From Bdellovibrionales bacterium (lineage in GTDB: Bacteria > Bdellovibrionota > Bdellovibrionia > Bdellovibrionales > UBA1609), in the NCBI GenBank assembly GCA_016716765.1, contig JADJVA010000011.1, positions 10,268 through 74,267 on the forward strand: a stretch of 64,000 nucleotides of DNA, read 5' to 3'. The translations under genes and the position numbers were made by a program. A model generated the notes under the pieces. It did no database searches and was not told the DNA's origin. It saw only the letters and a list, made by a program, of their open reading frames with translations. The first letter of the stretch is position 1; the number at the start of each line of letters is the position of its first letter. Positions 37,494-49,743 of this stretch are shown here, piece after piece.

Positions 37494-38207
37494 CTTAAAG
37501 CGTTTAAAGCTCGTTCATATCAGGTACTGACATCCTATGCTAATGCTGTGCCAATTCGAAACAAAGCCAGTCTGGGGCTTAGAATCCCCATCTGTCGGAC
37601 TGTTCCCTGATTTGAGCACTCTTTCAAGAAATGCATCCCATTTGACTAATTCCTGATCACAACAAGTCTCAGGTGACATCCCCATCGTCTCCAGCTCGAA
37701 TTTCATTGTCTCCAGCTCGAATTGTAACTCCCGATCGAATCCACAAGGCATTACGGCCTACCATCATGAGCCACCACCAAGAGCGATGGAAATTCAAATT
37801 CGCTAAATTCGATTGAGCATTCAAAAATCCTTCTTGTCTCCGTGTTCTCCTCCGTCCACCTGGTATCGATTTCAATTCATCAGCGAAATTGGCTTCAAAA
37901 AAAAAGAAGTGGAACTTTGATCGAAATCAATCTGATGTTGCAAAAATGTTGTCGAGCAAGCTCTTTAAATTGCCATTTGTCGGCACATTCGAAAGTGTTC
38001 GACAGCAACCTTACAAAGACAAAATTAAACATCACCTATCTGTAAGTCTTCAAACGAAAACACATTTTCCACGATTTATGATCTCAGTTTGAAATCGAAT
38101 CCAAGTGGCCTACTCCTCGCAAACAACAAAATCGATTTATCCCGCAATCACAGACTGCCATAGACCTCTTTTGTTCTATGAGGTCGATTATTTAAGGAGA
38201 ACTCTTT
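37494..38207. other. non-coding stretch before the RHS operon
   Basis: About 700 bases with no convincing gene. It holds a 16-base direct repeat (GTCTCCAGCTCGAATT at 37687 and 37708, 21 bases apart) and a perfect FNR-type box at 37917-37930. TAAGGAGAA lies just before the GTG start at 38208. Confidence 0.6.
37917..37930. promoter_or_regulatory. FNR/CRP-family box
   Basis: TTGATCGAAATCAA, an exact match to the TTGAT-N4-ATCAA consensus of FNR-type regulators. The same 14-mer occurs at 59695. It lies about 280 bases before the operon start at 38208. Confidence 0.5.
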
Positions 38208-39866
38208 GTGAGGCGTCAATTGGTGAAATTATCAGAACATATTAGAGAAATAGCCCTTTTTAGGACAATTGAAGATCAATTGTCGCCTAACACTCAATCA
38301 ACCTCTGCAAACAAAATTTGGTCCCTGCATAGCGGAACACTCCTGATTTTGAAACTATCCGCAGCCTTGAGTCTGATCCTATTTTCATTGACCCAACAAA
38401 CTTCGCTTGCTGAAGGCAACCATATGAGAAGTGACGCTTATGCACAAGCTATCATATACATGATCCAGAAGAAACAGGAGCAGGAAGCCGCCGCAGAGCT
38501 GCAAAGCGTAAATGCAGCTTTGGCCGCTGAAAGGCAAGCTTTTCGGGAGCGTTTGGAAATTCTTAAACAGTCCAGAATCGAATTCATCAATACTCTCAAA
38601 AATCTTTCAAACCAACATCGCGAGGCTGATCTTCCTCTATTGGCAGTGAGGGCTTTAGTTCAAGCTGCTTCTGGTGAAAATGAATTGATGAAGGAAAATG
38701 CTCAACAGTTCATGGCAAAGAGCTCGGGCCTTTTAGAATCCCTATCAGATTTTAACTATTTCAATAAAAAATCACACCTCCCGTGGTCTTACGAAGGACC
38801 CGATCCCTTTATCTCTCTAAAATTAATATTGAGGACTGTTTCCCTGGCCGATGGTCCTCCAAACCCAAATGATCCTGATATGGATTGGCTAACTCTTGCA
38901 ACTCAAGTGTTATCAGAGGACGAAAATTCGATTGTCAATAGGTATATGAAATCGGCCACCCTGTTAAACCAGGCGGCGCAGAGCCCATATGTTAAGGAAT
39001 TCCGGGCTAATGAAGAGCGTCTTTTTCAGTTTATTCAGACCTCAGAGACAAAATTGAAAGAAGAGGAAAAATTGCTCAATCAAATCGCTCAAATCACGAT
39101 GGATTTTGCACTCAACTCAGCATTGAGCGAGCAACTGATCCGTACAATGGACCCTTCATTTCTAACTGGAGAAACAACCCTTGCCACCGCGCCTCGCGGC
39201 CGCGAGGCCATTCTTCACCAGATCGCCTCAGCGAGGCAGGAAATACAGACAATTAAAGCACAAAAAGATGCTATGCCGGCAAAGATCGACGCAGAAAATA
39301 GTATTCAGAAGGGTCGTATGGATGAGCTGGCCAAAGCGATAGAAGTCCGTATTAAGGAGATCGAAACGAGAATCACAGAACACGAGGCACTGAAAGAGCA
39401 TCTCAAAGCAAAAACCGAAGAAATCGGAAATCTCAAGAAGAAGCTCATCGACTTCCAAAATATCAGCAAGGAAGCGGTAGATGGCTTCCGAGTTGTCTCG
39501 GCTGGATTGGATAAAAGATTCTTTAACGACCGTATCACTCTAATTGATTTCGCTAAATCATACATCCAGATTCGCGGATCATTTTCTGAATCAGAGAGAA
39601 GTGAACTTGACAAAATAGCGTGGACTGAAACGAAAGGTCGCTTGGAGGGTAAAAGGTACGCATACGAAAATCTAAAGATCACCTTGGATGGCTTCATTGA
39701 TCAGGTCAGTAATAACAGTTTGCACGATTTGCAATTGCTTATCAATTCAGTGGAAGATTCATCAAAAAATCAAGAAATCCTAACAAAGAATGGGATCGAT
39801 TTCCTAAACAGAATCAAGACTATATATCTATCCGTCAGTGACCTATTAACTGGGAAGAAGCGCTAA
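38208..39866 (+). CDS. operon protein A: membrane-anchored coiled-coil protein
   Basis: A protein of 552 residues from GTG 38208 with TAAGGAG upstream. One hydrophobic segment at about 45-65 (LLILKLSAALSLILFSL) is followed by LAEG, a possible signal cleavage. The rest is nearly all helical with long heptads (ELQSVNAALAAERQAFRERL; KEIETRITEHEALKEHLKAK). It ends one base before the next ATG. No family recognised; the shape recalls helical structural or pore-forming subunits. Confidence 0.65.
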   Translation: MRRQLVKLSEHIREIALFRTIEDQLSPNTQSTSANKIWSLHSGTLLILKLSAALSLILFSLTQQTSLAEGNHMRSDAYAQAIIYMIQKKQEQEAAAELQSVNAALAAERQAFRERLEILKQSRIEFINTLKNLSNQHREADLPLLAVRALVQAASGENELMKENAQQFMAKSSGLLESLSDFNYFNKKSHLPWSYEGPDPFISLKLILRTVSLADGPPNPNDPDMDWLTLATQVLSEDENSIVNRYMKSATLLNQAAQSPYVKEFRANEERLFQFIQTSETKLKEEEKLLNQIAQITMDFALNSALSEQLIRTMDPSFLTGETTLATAPRGREAILHQIASARQEIQTIKAQKDAMPAKIDAENSIQKGRMDELAKAIEVRIKEIETRITEHEALKEHLKAKTEEIGNLKKKLIDFQNISKEAVDGFRVVSAGLDKRFFNDRITLIDFAKSYIQIRGSFSESERSELDKIAWTETKGRLEGKRYAYENLKITLDGFIDQVSNNSLHDLQLLINSVEDSSKNQEILTKNGIDFLNRIKTIYLSVSDLLTGKKR

Positions 39867-39867
39867 A

Positions 39868-41858
39868 ATGGTACACTTTATTTTTCTCATCCTAATTGGA
39901 AGCTTTTCCACTGTATCTCATGGATCCGAAGCCTCCGTAATTTGCGGTGATGAAAGCAGGCAAAAATATTTGCTTGGAGAAGCTTTTCATTCGCAGGTTA
40001 AGGATACTGTACAGAAAGGTCTTTTGAATCCAAAAAATATGTTTAACTATTGGGCCCAGGAGAGCAATATTTCAAATAACCTCTGGGATTCATTTGATTC
40101 GTGTCTAACTGGAAATACCGACACCTCTAAGGACACTTGCATAGCAAACTGGTCTATCCTGTCTACTAACTTTTATCTATTTGTTCTGGACCTTAATCAT
40201 TATAAAACGTGCAATCTTCAGAAGTTTGAAAAAAACGCTCAACACCTGGAACAATTGTCCTCCTTGATTGAAAAGACCTACAAGGAATCTCAAACACTTT
40301 TTCACAATTTGACACTAAGTGTGATCAAACGCTATTTAAAACACGATCACGCATTAAATCTCAACAAAACTGCCGCTTCCAACAATGAGAGTTCTTCTGC
40401 GCAAAGCAGAATTCTAGCATGCGAGGCCACGGTACACAGATTGAGATCCCAATATTTTAACGACTCGCTCGCAAGATTAAAGTCAGGAAAATGGGCGAGT
40501 GATATTGCGGATAAATTTAAAGCGGAAATTAAAAAAGATTTCGATTGTCAAAACTACACTGAAAAGACAGCTCTTTCAGATAAGGAAATAGAGAGTGTTC
40601 TTGAGACTCGGATCAGCTCCTTATGCGATAGAGACCATCTCAACACGAAGAACCGAATTATTTGTCATTGGCCCACCCTTAGAAGTCGCCTATTAGAATA
40701 TGAAAACGGACAGAAACCAAGTCTTGTCCATATGAAGTGGATCCCTACAAGCCTCACTCGATCGCTAAAATCACTCGGAGAGGACAATTTGCCAGGTCTC
40801 TATCTTACCTACCTTCTTGATCTCCAAAAATACATTCTCAGCTCCTATTTTATGCTAGTGGGTATTGTCGAAAGCGATCTGACTGGTAGTTCGAGCGATG
40901 TTGCAAGTTGGTTGGCACATGATATTGGGATTAGAATCGCCATGGATCGATTTTCTCAGCTACAAATTGAGTGCCACTTTTTAAGCAACATTCGTTCTAT
41001 GGGATTTTCTGGTGTCAAGACCGATGCTTGTGAAAAACTTAATGACTCTGCCGAGCTCCTACTCTCAAAAAATGAAATCAGAATACGCGTTTCTAAGGAA
41101 CTTTCCTCCGACTATTCTGCCGGAGACAATATCAAGGACATCCATGACACCCTTAAGCAATTAACTGGAAGACCCACACGTAACGAACTTAACACCTTTG
41201 TCATTCCGAGTCTTTTCCGATCAAATAGGAGCGGAAAAATAGTGTCCCAATCATAACTCAAAATGAACACAATTTGCGCATAATAGCTGCATTCATTGAG
41301 AACAATTCCAAAATTGAACCTGTCTCGTGGTTGAGAAAAGTCGAGAGCCTCTTGAGAATTGAGGACAGTAACTGCAAAGACATATCTCGTTTTCTATTTA
41401 GTCTTGGTAGCACAAATCGGGGCTCCTCTCACTTTAATGAAATGGGAAAATATTTGGAGAGTAATTGTGGCTATTCTAGAGACCTCAATCTGTGGACAGT
41501 TCTTGGTTTTGAGTTCCAATACGAGAACAATAGATTGCAAAAGCCAAGTCCTGTTGTTCCCGACAGAGAGCCAACTCAGCCGGAGTTAACCGAGTTCAGC
41601 GACGTGGTACTTGGCATAGCTTTGAGACTGCTTATTCTTCAAAATGGCTACGATATTGATTTGGAAATTGATATTGCAAGACGATCAGGAGTCATCAATA
41701 GCCTGATCAATTGGCTCTTGGATTTAAAGTATGATCACGGAATTGATAAGATGGAAAGCGTTATGTCTGCAAAATCAAACGCGGAACGCAGTCAACAAGC
41801 GAATGATCCCGAACTCAATGATCTATTGAAGTTCTTGGTGCGTGGGGAGGCAGAGTGA
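39868..41858 (+). CDS. operon protein B: secreted helical Cys-containing protein, one frameshift
   Basis: Signal peptide FLILIGSFSTVSHG at the start. The frame breaks at 41256. One base added to the A5 run at 41235-41239 joins it to the frame that ends at 41858 (about 663 residues), and the second part has no proper start codon. The product is helical, with paired Cys (VICGDES, CLTGN, KTCNLQ) suggesting disulfides in the periplasm or outside. The stop overlaps the next GTG by 4 bases. No family recognised. Confidence 0.55.
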
Positions 41859-43878
41859 CACAGAGCTATTCCAAAAAGGCCAGAATTCTTCTTTCCAATC
41901 GTGAATCTATCAATGAAGTGAGGATGTCTGAAGAGGGACATTCCGAATTTTGTCAAACCTCGATTCAATCTTCACCGCAGAGGAAAGAGACCTTTCTGTT
42001 CTGCAACATTGAGTACGTTCGAAAGATAAATAGAAAGGCATATTTGAGTATTTCTGAAATCACTAAGATAGGTCTAAAATCAACTAGCCTGGCGAAGTAT
42101 TTTGTTGTTCTGGCAATACCTCAATTTATATGGAATATTCGGGCAGAAGCCACGCCCGGCGAAGTTTCAACTTCCGTTAGCATCAGTGGATCGGCCTCCT
42201 ACGGATACGAAGAACACCATCCAATAAAATGGGGTTGCTTTGGAAAGAACTCCACTTCTGCCTTCGATTCCGACCAGACAAAAGAAGAAGTGACATATCA
42301 AACTAATCAGGGATCTGCAGCACTTTATAATACAATTGACGAAAAGCGTAGTGTTCAGGAGAAAGTTGAAAATCAATCGGTTGATTGGAATTTTAACTAT
42401 GACAAAGAAGACTATTCCTTTCACCTGAAATTCAAAAGGAACGTTGGAAAGGGAGTCGAATTTTATAATCGTAGAGCATGTAATACACGATCCTGGCATT
42501 ACAGAATTGACAGTGCTACCTCTAAGGTACATTCATCCGTTAACATAGTTGTGCCGTCAAATGTTTGGATTGTAGAAATTGAAAATTTGACCAAACGAAT
42601 TGCTGGGATCGATCCAAAATTCAAAATAAAAAATGTCTATTCAAAAATAAATGGTGGACTTGCTCTCGGAGATGGAATGGTCTACCAACCTGTGCACTAT
42701 TTTTATGTAAAGCCTGGAGATGAAATAACTCTCGAACTAGAGTTTGAAGATACCGGATCAGATATTGATTTAGTTTCCGAACTAAAGGTCACATTTTTGG
42801 ATATAATAGGTGTGATCAGATTATCAAGACATCTCTAGGTGGCGATCAACAATCGTTTTCACCTGACCGAATTTTGTCCGCTCTGAAGTCCGGATTAAAT
42901 TCAAGCGACCGAAATAAAGATGGATCTCTGAGACGCCAAGCAATGCTATTTACGGGATGTTTGACGGCCCGCCCGACGATTCATAAATTATTGTTCAATA
43001 ATGACATAAATGATCTCAAATCAATACTGGCTGCAATCGAGAGCATAAATAACGAAGTCATTTCTAGTTGGAAAAATGATTCCATCAGAGACTACGACCA
43101 CATACTGGCTGATATTGGCTACATGGCTAGATACTCCATTTCGCAGTCAATCCTGGATTCAACTCGTTCCATGTGCAAGGAATATCCGTTTTTGATGGAA
43201 GACGGTAAAATCGGTTTAATAACGGCATACTTGAGATTGCGACAGCAATTAGATAAAATTTTGAAAATTCTTGAATTGAATGGGAACAATATCCCACAAA
43301 TTGCTATCTATTTGAAGACGATTTCAGAACAACTTTACAAAATTACCCGCGAGATTCGTAATGGATCAGTGGATGTGAAAGCTATAGACGATCTGGGAAA
43401 AAGTTATAAAGAGAAGGGGATTGCATTTCATATCAACAGGATCTTACGCGAGACTAATGCTATTCCACGAATAGACGACACGAAATCTTATGAGGACTTC
43501 CGAAATGCACTAAAGAACTTCCACTCGCTCGTTATGAAATTCAACGTCCATTTTCACGTTGAGATTGAATCATTCGAAGAAAATGGAGGTGATAAAACTG
43601 ATTATTCAGAGATCGACCAAATCACTAGCCAAATGGAACTAGCAGGGCAAAATCTAGGGCTTACGTTACGGCGTTTTTTATCCCAGTTCGAGGGACAGTA
43701 TGTAAAGGGTTACCTGAACGGGCTATCAGAAATTGAAAGCCGCCATTACCTGGGTACATCGGAAATTGTAGAGTCCAGTTACAATGGCCATTTTAAGTCA
43801 TTTTTTGAACTATACCAAAAAATCAATCTAGACAGGCTGAGTGAGTGCTTGGAAAATCCAACGAGGTCAGGCGAATGA
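41855..43878 (+). CDS. operon protein C: signal-anchored beta domain plus helical domain, one frameshift
   Basis: GTG 41855 overlaps the previous stop. A membrane or signal segment lies near residues 83-98 (SLAKYFVVLAIPQFIW). Residues 100-315 look beta-rich (STSVSISGSASYGYEEHHPI; VHSSVNIVVPSNVWIVEIEN). The frame stops at 42838. One base added to the T5 run at 42794-42798 continues it through to 43878 with a helical domain, which otherwise would have to start at a bare TTG. The joined product has about 674 residues. The beta-then-helix plan is of unknown function. Confidence 0.5.
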
Positions 43879-45563
43879 AAAATTCAATATCACTCTTCTT
43901 GGCCATTTCTCTATTTATCCAAAATTCGAAAGTCGCAAGGGCGAGCGATACCAGTGATACCCCAGTGACCGTTGAATTTACTCACTCAAAAATGAAGGAG
44001 ACGGCAGAGGCTCATTTTAAAGCCGTTCTTCTCTCAACGCTCTTTGAGGCTATTCAACTGAACTCATCGAACCTAATTCAGGGATTGTCTCAAATTCTGG
44101 AGAATGAGGGCACCACAAGAAGGGCAAGTATCGAGAATTGGAAAGTCACATTTAGAGAAAATATGGATGATGAAAACGGAATTGCCGGATATAAAATGCA
44201 AACATTATACAATCAATTTAAGGATATCTTGAAATCAACAACTAAAAGCCGATCTCGCTTTGAACATCGTATTATCAGCTTGGCTGAAGCACAAAATGTA
44301 CCACTTAAAATGGCACAGACTTTTATCTCCAAACTCGATTCTCTGTGCCAATATGGCGTTGGGTTTGGTTCAGCAGGAACTAAGCTTCCGGATTTCTATA
44401 TGAAATCTCCTGATTTCTCGATCAGGATTGATACGCCCGTATACGGAAGTCCACAGCAGGCCGGCTACAATGGTCCACAAGTTGAATTTGGAACAAATGG
44501 CAGCGAAGAAGAATTGGCAAAATTTGCAGCTCTTTATAACGTGAACCTAATTATATCGTTACAATATGTTACAGGTAGCGCCATGTTTGCCTCAGCAGGT
44601 TCAGCAGCGAGTGGCACATGGGCGACATTCGCTACTGCAAGTGCCAGCCAGGCAGCCGCGGCAATGGCCGCAGCTGCTGCTGTCGCCTTGGCAGTGGCCG
44701 TAATCATCGTTACTGTGAACTTATATGATAGTCAGCAGAAGTCTGTTAAAGCTGTTAGAGAACAGATCAAGGCTTTTAATGGATTCGCAACAGGAGAAGA
44801 TGGCCGAAGGTACTTTAAGGATTCCTGTCTTCAGACAAGAGCGTCTCTATCTGACATGCTTGCTCGAATGAAATCGATAAATGATGGCAATCAAAGTGAA
44901 ATTGATCGATTAAATCATATTGATCAAAAAATCATAGAAAAATTCAATGTCTATACAAAAGCTATGATTCAGTACATTTCAAAAATGTCTGAACTCGTTA
45001 ATAAATTCAAAGAAGCGGGTTCGAAAAATCCAGAGGAACAAGCGATCAAAGAATTGAGTAACTCAAATGAATCTGTCCTGTTGGCTAGTGCTGGAAAAAA
45101 ATTGGATCCCATATCTCTAGCTAAACTGATTGAGACTACGCTTCTCCTTAGTTATCGCTCGGCTTCGGTTCTTGCTCAAGAAAAGAGAGCTCAACTCAGT
45201 CCGATGTTACTGGATATGAATGATGATAATCTAATCGAGACTAAAAATAGATTGCGTGAGATGCTCGTTGCATTAAAAGACCTAAAATTGAAGATGAAAC
45301 ACACTCCATCTTGGAAAGCCGATGTTGATTCTCATGAAGAAATACAATTTCTATGTGATGAATTGGATGTCATATTTTTGGCTCAGGCTGAGTTGCTCGT
45401 GTCAAGTGCCTTTAAGGAGAACGTCGATCATTCTCGCTCGAAATTGATGGATAAAAAAGCTCAGTGGAACACTCTTTGGCTTGAGGCGAAGAGCAAATTT
45501 GAGGATTCGAGAGTTGTGAATGCTCTGAAGAAAACATTCGATTATCTTGAGGAATTACAATGA
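43875..45563 (+). CDS. operon protein D: secreted helical protein with Ala-rich membrane segment
   Basis: I choose ATG 43875, which overlaps the previous stop (ATGA). Signal peptide: MKNSISLFLAISLFIQ to ARA. Residues about 235-290 form a long hydrophobic Ala-rich stretch (AAAAMAAAAAVALAVAVIIV) flanked by long amphipathic helices. A soluble secreted helical protein with one central hydrophobic hairpin is the layout of alpha-pore-forming toxins (ClyA, Nhe/Hbl type). I see no direct sequence match, so that is an inference. Confidence 0.6.
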   Translation: MKNSISLFLAISLFIQNSKVARASDTSDTPVTVEFTHSKMKETAEAHFKAVLLSTLFEAIQLNSSNLIQGLSQILENEGTTRRASIENWKVTFRENMDDENGIAGYKMQTLYNQFKDILKSTTKSRSRFEHRIISLAEAQNVPLKMAQTFISKLDSLCQYGVGFGSAGTKLPDFYMKSPDFSIRIDTPVYGSPQQAGYNGPQVEFGTNGSEEELAKFAALYNVNLIISLQYVTGSAMFASAGSAASGTWATFATASASQAAAAMAAAAAVALAVAVIIVTVNLYDSQQKSVKAVREQIKAFNGFATGEDGRRYFKDSCLQTRASLSDMLARMKSINDGNQSEIDRLNHIDQKIIEKFNVYTKAMIQYISKMSELVNKFKEAGSKNPEEQAIKELSNSNESVLLASAGKKLDPISLAKLIETTLLLSYRSASVLAQEKRAQLSPMLLDMNDDNLIETKNRLREMLVALKDLKLKMKHTPSWKADVDSHEEIQFLCDELDVIFLAQAELLVSSAFKENVDHSRSKLMDKKAQWNTLWLEAKSKFEDSRVVNALKKTFDYLEELQ

Positions 45564-48500
45564 GGCCTTTTCTTGAAGTCATGATTTCCAGTGTTTTTCT
45601 TTTGGGTCTTGTAAGTGGCGCCAAGGGACAGAGTTTTACATATTGTGCTTCGGTGGACAGTAGAGGAGGCGTAGGAAATTGTGAAGGACAGGGAAGAAAT
45701 CCCGGTCAGGGCACGGATAGCCGAGGGACGGGTAATCCTGGTGATGACTACGGGAGAGATAGAGAGAGGGAGAAGGAGAGACTCGATCGAGAGAGAGAGG
45801 AACGTCAACAGAAGGCAGATGAGGAGTCACGGAAAGGGGAACGAGCTAGGCTAGATCAAGCGGAACGCCTCCGTAGGAATTTGTCCTATTCAGGAGAAAG
45901 ACTTCCTGAAAATGGATTTTCCAATCCTTTATTGAAGTCGGAGCCCGATGTTCAGGTCGGCTATCCCGTTGGCCCATTGGTAAAGCTTCCTCTATCTCCG
46001 AAGGAATCCAACTATAGACCTCCGGTGCCCGTTCTCCCTGGATCTTTACCACCAGGAATTTCATCGAGTCCGGTAGAACATCCTGAGATTCAATGCGGCT
46101 CGGTCATTCAAGTTGATAATCTCTCTCTTGGCGAGGTGATTCCAATAATCGGTCTTCCATTCGATTTGGTCTATTTTAGCGATCGCGTTCCAGGACGTTT
46201 GGGGGACTACCAGCTTCATGTTCCTCTGCGAGACCTGGCTCCACCTTCTTCCAACGCCACGTTAAATATGTCTCTTGCAGGACGGACTAGCAGTGTTCAA
46301 ATTGACACGACAAAGAGTGACCGTTTTGATTTCCTTTGGGAAGGGTTAGACAGTCAAGGCACTTTTCCCATTGGAAAAGTGTTGGCTAAAGTCACAATCG
46401 ACGGTCAGAAATCAGATGGATGGGTTAAATTTGTAGGAAATTTTAAACCGAACTATCTTGGATTGGGAGGGTGGGGACTCAGCAATCTTCACTATTTTAG
46501 TAAGGATGAAAATCTCATTTATTTGGGAAATGGAAAAGTACAGAAGGTGGATGGAACCAAAAAAATTTCATTTCCTTCTGATAACGGGTCCGAGATCTAT
46601 GTTTTTAATTCAAACGGAACTCACTCAACGACCAAAAATAGTCGTACTGGAGCAATACTCTTTTTTTTCAGCTATGACGAACAAGGAAGAATTTCTAAGA
46701 TTACTGATTCCTACGAAAATAAAATTGAGTTCATCAGAGATGGTCGCAAGGTTGAAATAGTAGGTCCATCTCATCGGAGAACCTCTCTCGTCGTTGGAGA
46801 CAGAGGCTATTTAGCTTCTGTCTCAAATGAAGCCCAAGAAACATATCAGATGAAGTATTTCAATGGTGGATTATTGGCGGAGTTTCAAAAACCGCAGGGA
46901 CAACTTAGTCAATTTACCTACAATAATCTCGGTTACTTGGAACGGGACTTGGGAGCAGGGGGTAATTCCCTCTTGTTCAGTGGTCAGATAGACGGGACAG
47001 AAGAAAAAAAGATAGATCTGAAATGGAAACGGCACTTGGTCGCGCCTCCTATTATGTCTTATCCAAGCTGAAAGACGGATTTTATGAGAGAAGAAGGACC
47101 GAGGCCAATGGAAGATTCTCCGTTCTAAAATATAAATCGGACGACTCGAAAACTCATATTACGAACGAATTTGAAACCACCACTAGATTTGGCAAAAGTG
47201 CTCGATTTGATGGACGGCTATCAGTACCAGTCAGTAGTAGAACAATTGTAAAGGGCTTGTCTCAGTTTCCCCAAGACACCTTTTATTCTTACGATATTCC
47301 TGATCAAATTAAAGTGGGATACTACGATAACAACACTCTCACGAGTCAAGTTACGACGAATGGCAAAACCACGACCAGTGTTTTTGAGCTTAAAAGTGGT
47401 CGCCACACAAGCCAGATGACCGTTACCTCGCCAATGGGACGTCGGATTTCCTACAAACTGGATACCTTGGGAAATCCATTGAGTACCACAGTGGGCAGCT
47501 ATCTCCCTCTTGAACGGCGCTACAATAGCAAAGGTCAGACCATCGCAATTAAGCGAGGGAAACGGCAAACGGATTTTCGTTATGACGAGAGCGGAAATTT
47601 GGACTCAGTGACAGACCCCTTGTCTCGAGAGACTCGATTCAGCTACGACAAATCTGGACGAGTAAAAAAGCAGGTTCAGTCTGATGGACGAGTGATCGAA
47701 TACAATCATGACCGAAATGGCAATCTCACAGCAATCACCCCTCCAGGCAGGCCAGCACATCAGTTCAGTTTAAACCTCTTTGAATTGATCGAAAGTTATT
47801 TGGCACCCCTTGTTGGTGATCAAAACCCAACCAACACTCAGTATTTCTACAACAAGGACAAGCAATTAACAGAAATTCTTGATCCCAGCGGAGATCAACT
47901 TTGGTTTGTCTACGGTTTAGCCGACGGACAGCTTGATCGCATCGTCACGCCTCAAGGCTTCTACGCATTTTCCTACAATCAAGGATCCCAGGTTGAGCAG
48001 ATCGTCTCCCCCTATGCTGTAACCAACAGATTTAGCTATTATGGACCTTTGCCGAAATCACAGTCCATTTCTTTGGCTGGGGGCGAGGAGAACAGCCTCG
48101 AATTTGGATACAACAAGGACCTGAGGGTGAAATCTCTTAGAATCCAGGCTGGTAGCAAAGGAGGCTCGAACCAAACTTCGAGCGAGATCACCTATAACTA
48201 CGATGACGACGGCCTTCTCACTCAGGCAGGTGAGGCGACAATTGGTCTTGACCCAGCCACCGGATCTGTAGTTTCTTCCACTCTCGGAAAGGTCAAAGAG
48301 ACCTATGGCTATGATCAGGAGTATGGTGAGCTTAAAATGATGGCCCTAAGCTTTAATGAACGGGAGCTCTATCAAGAGACTCTCACAAGAGATGATCTTG
48401 GCCGCATTACAAATAGAAAAGTAATTCCTGCTGGCAAAAAGCCATTTGAGTTTTCTTATGCCTATAATCCAGCGGGTCAGTTGTCGTCTGTTCACAAAGA

Positions 48501-49743
48501 TAACGAATTGGTTAGCAAATATGAATATGACCTCAACGGAAATCCCATATTAAAGATTAAAGGTGGAAAAGAGCTCACGTCCTCCTTTGACGCTCAGGAT
48601 CGCCTCCTCTCTGACTCCATGAGGGAGTACGCCTACAACCCTCGTGGTCAGTTAAGGCTTGTGACAGATAAATCAGGCGGATCAAACGGGCCTAATGCGA
48701 ACAATGCGCCTAATGTGCCTCAAGTGCTGCAAACTCAGTTCAACTATGATTTAGTTGGCAACCTGGTGTCGGTAACTCTTCCGGATGGGAAAGCCATTGA
48801 TTACTTAACAGACGGCCTCAATCGACGCGTGGCCAAGAAGATCAACGGCCAACTGACAGAGCAGTATCTGTATCAGTCACAGCTTCAGATCGCAGCCCTC
48901 TTAGACAGTGAAGGCCGTCTTGTCAGCCGATTCGTTTACGGAACTAAATCCAATGTTCCTGATTACATGATCAAAGGGGACAAAACCTATAAAATCGTTT
49001 CTGATCATCTGGGAAGCCCCAGGTTTGTTATTGATACAGAATCGGGATCTCTCGCTCAGCAGATTGAATACGATGAATTCGGAGTTGTCCTCAGCGATTC
49101 AAATCCAGGCTTCCAACCCTTTGGCTTTGCCGGAGGACTCTACGATAGACACACAAAGCTCGGTAGGTTCGGCGCCCGGGACTATGATCCACAAACCGGA
49201 AGATGGACGAGCAAGGATCCCATTGGGTTCAATGGTGGTGACACAAATTTGTATGGGTACGTTGTAAATGACCCGATTAATTTGATTGATTTGTCAGGAC
49301 TGAGTCCAATTGCTTCTGGGATCATTGGTGCTGCTGTCGGGGGTGTTGTCGGTGGAATTTCTGCCACCGCAAATGGCAACTCTTTCGGCGATGGCGTTAC
49401 CGTAGGAGCCATAAGTGGTTTTGCCATAGGATCAGGTGCGGCTCTGTTTGGTTGGGGTGCGCAAATAGCAGGTGTTGGCATTGGAGCTGAAGTTTTTTCT
49501 GGGGCTGTTGGCGGTGGGTTAGGTGGCTTTACCGGAAATATAGTCGGACAAGTAGCGGTAATCGGAAATGTTGATTTATCTTAAGTTTTTTTATCTTCTG
49601 GCTTTGGAGGCATAGGATCGGGACTTGTACCATTACTTGGAGGTAGTATTGCAGCTGATATCGCGGTTTCAACCGCAATGAGGCCCTACGAAATTGGAGC
49701 CGACGTAATACTTAATGAATGTAGGAAGGCGAAGACAAAATGA
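45560..49743 (+). pseudogene. operon protein E: Sec-exported RHS repeat protein, one frameshift and one in-frame stop
   Basis: Signal peptide MISSVFLLGLVSGAKG, a charged stretch (REREKERLDREREERQQ), an N-terminal domain, then many YD/RHS repeats (FRYDESGNLDSVTDPLSRET; YEYDLNGNPILKIKGG). The core ends with RDYDPQTGRWTSKDPIGFNG, the RHS core consensus. One base added to the A7 run at 47004-47010 joins the frames that meet there. After the core, a Gly-rich hydrophobic C-terminus (GIIGAAVGGVVGGISATANG) meets TAA at 49582, but the same frame stays open for 52 more codons and ends ATGA-coupled to the next gene. The full protein would be about 1394 residues with a membrane-active C-terminal toxin. 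Confidence 0.75.

Noticed and set aside
42874..43878. Independent gene starting at TTG 42874
   Set aside because: No ribosome binding site is seen, and one added T at 42794-42798 joins it to the upstream frame.
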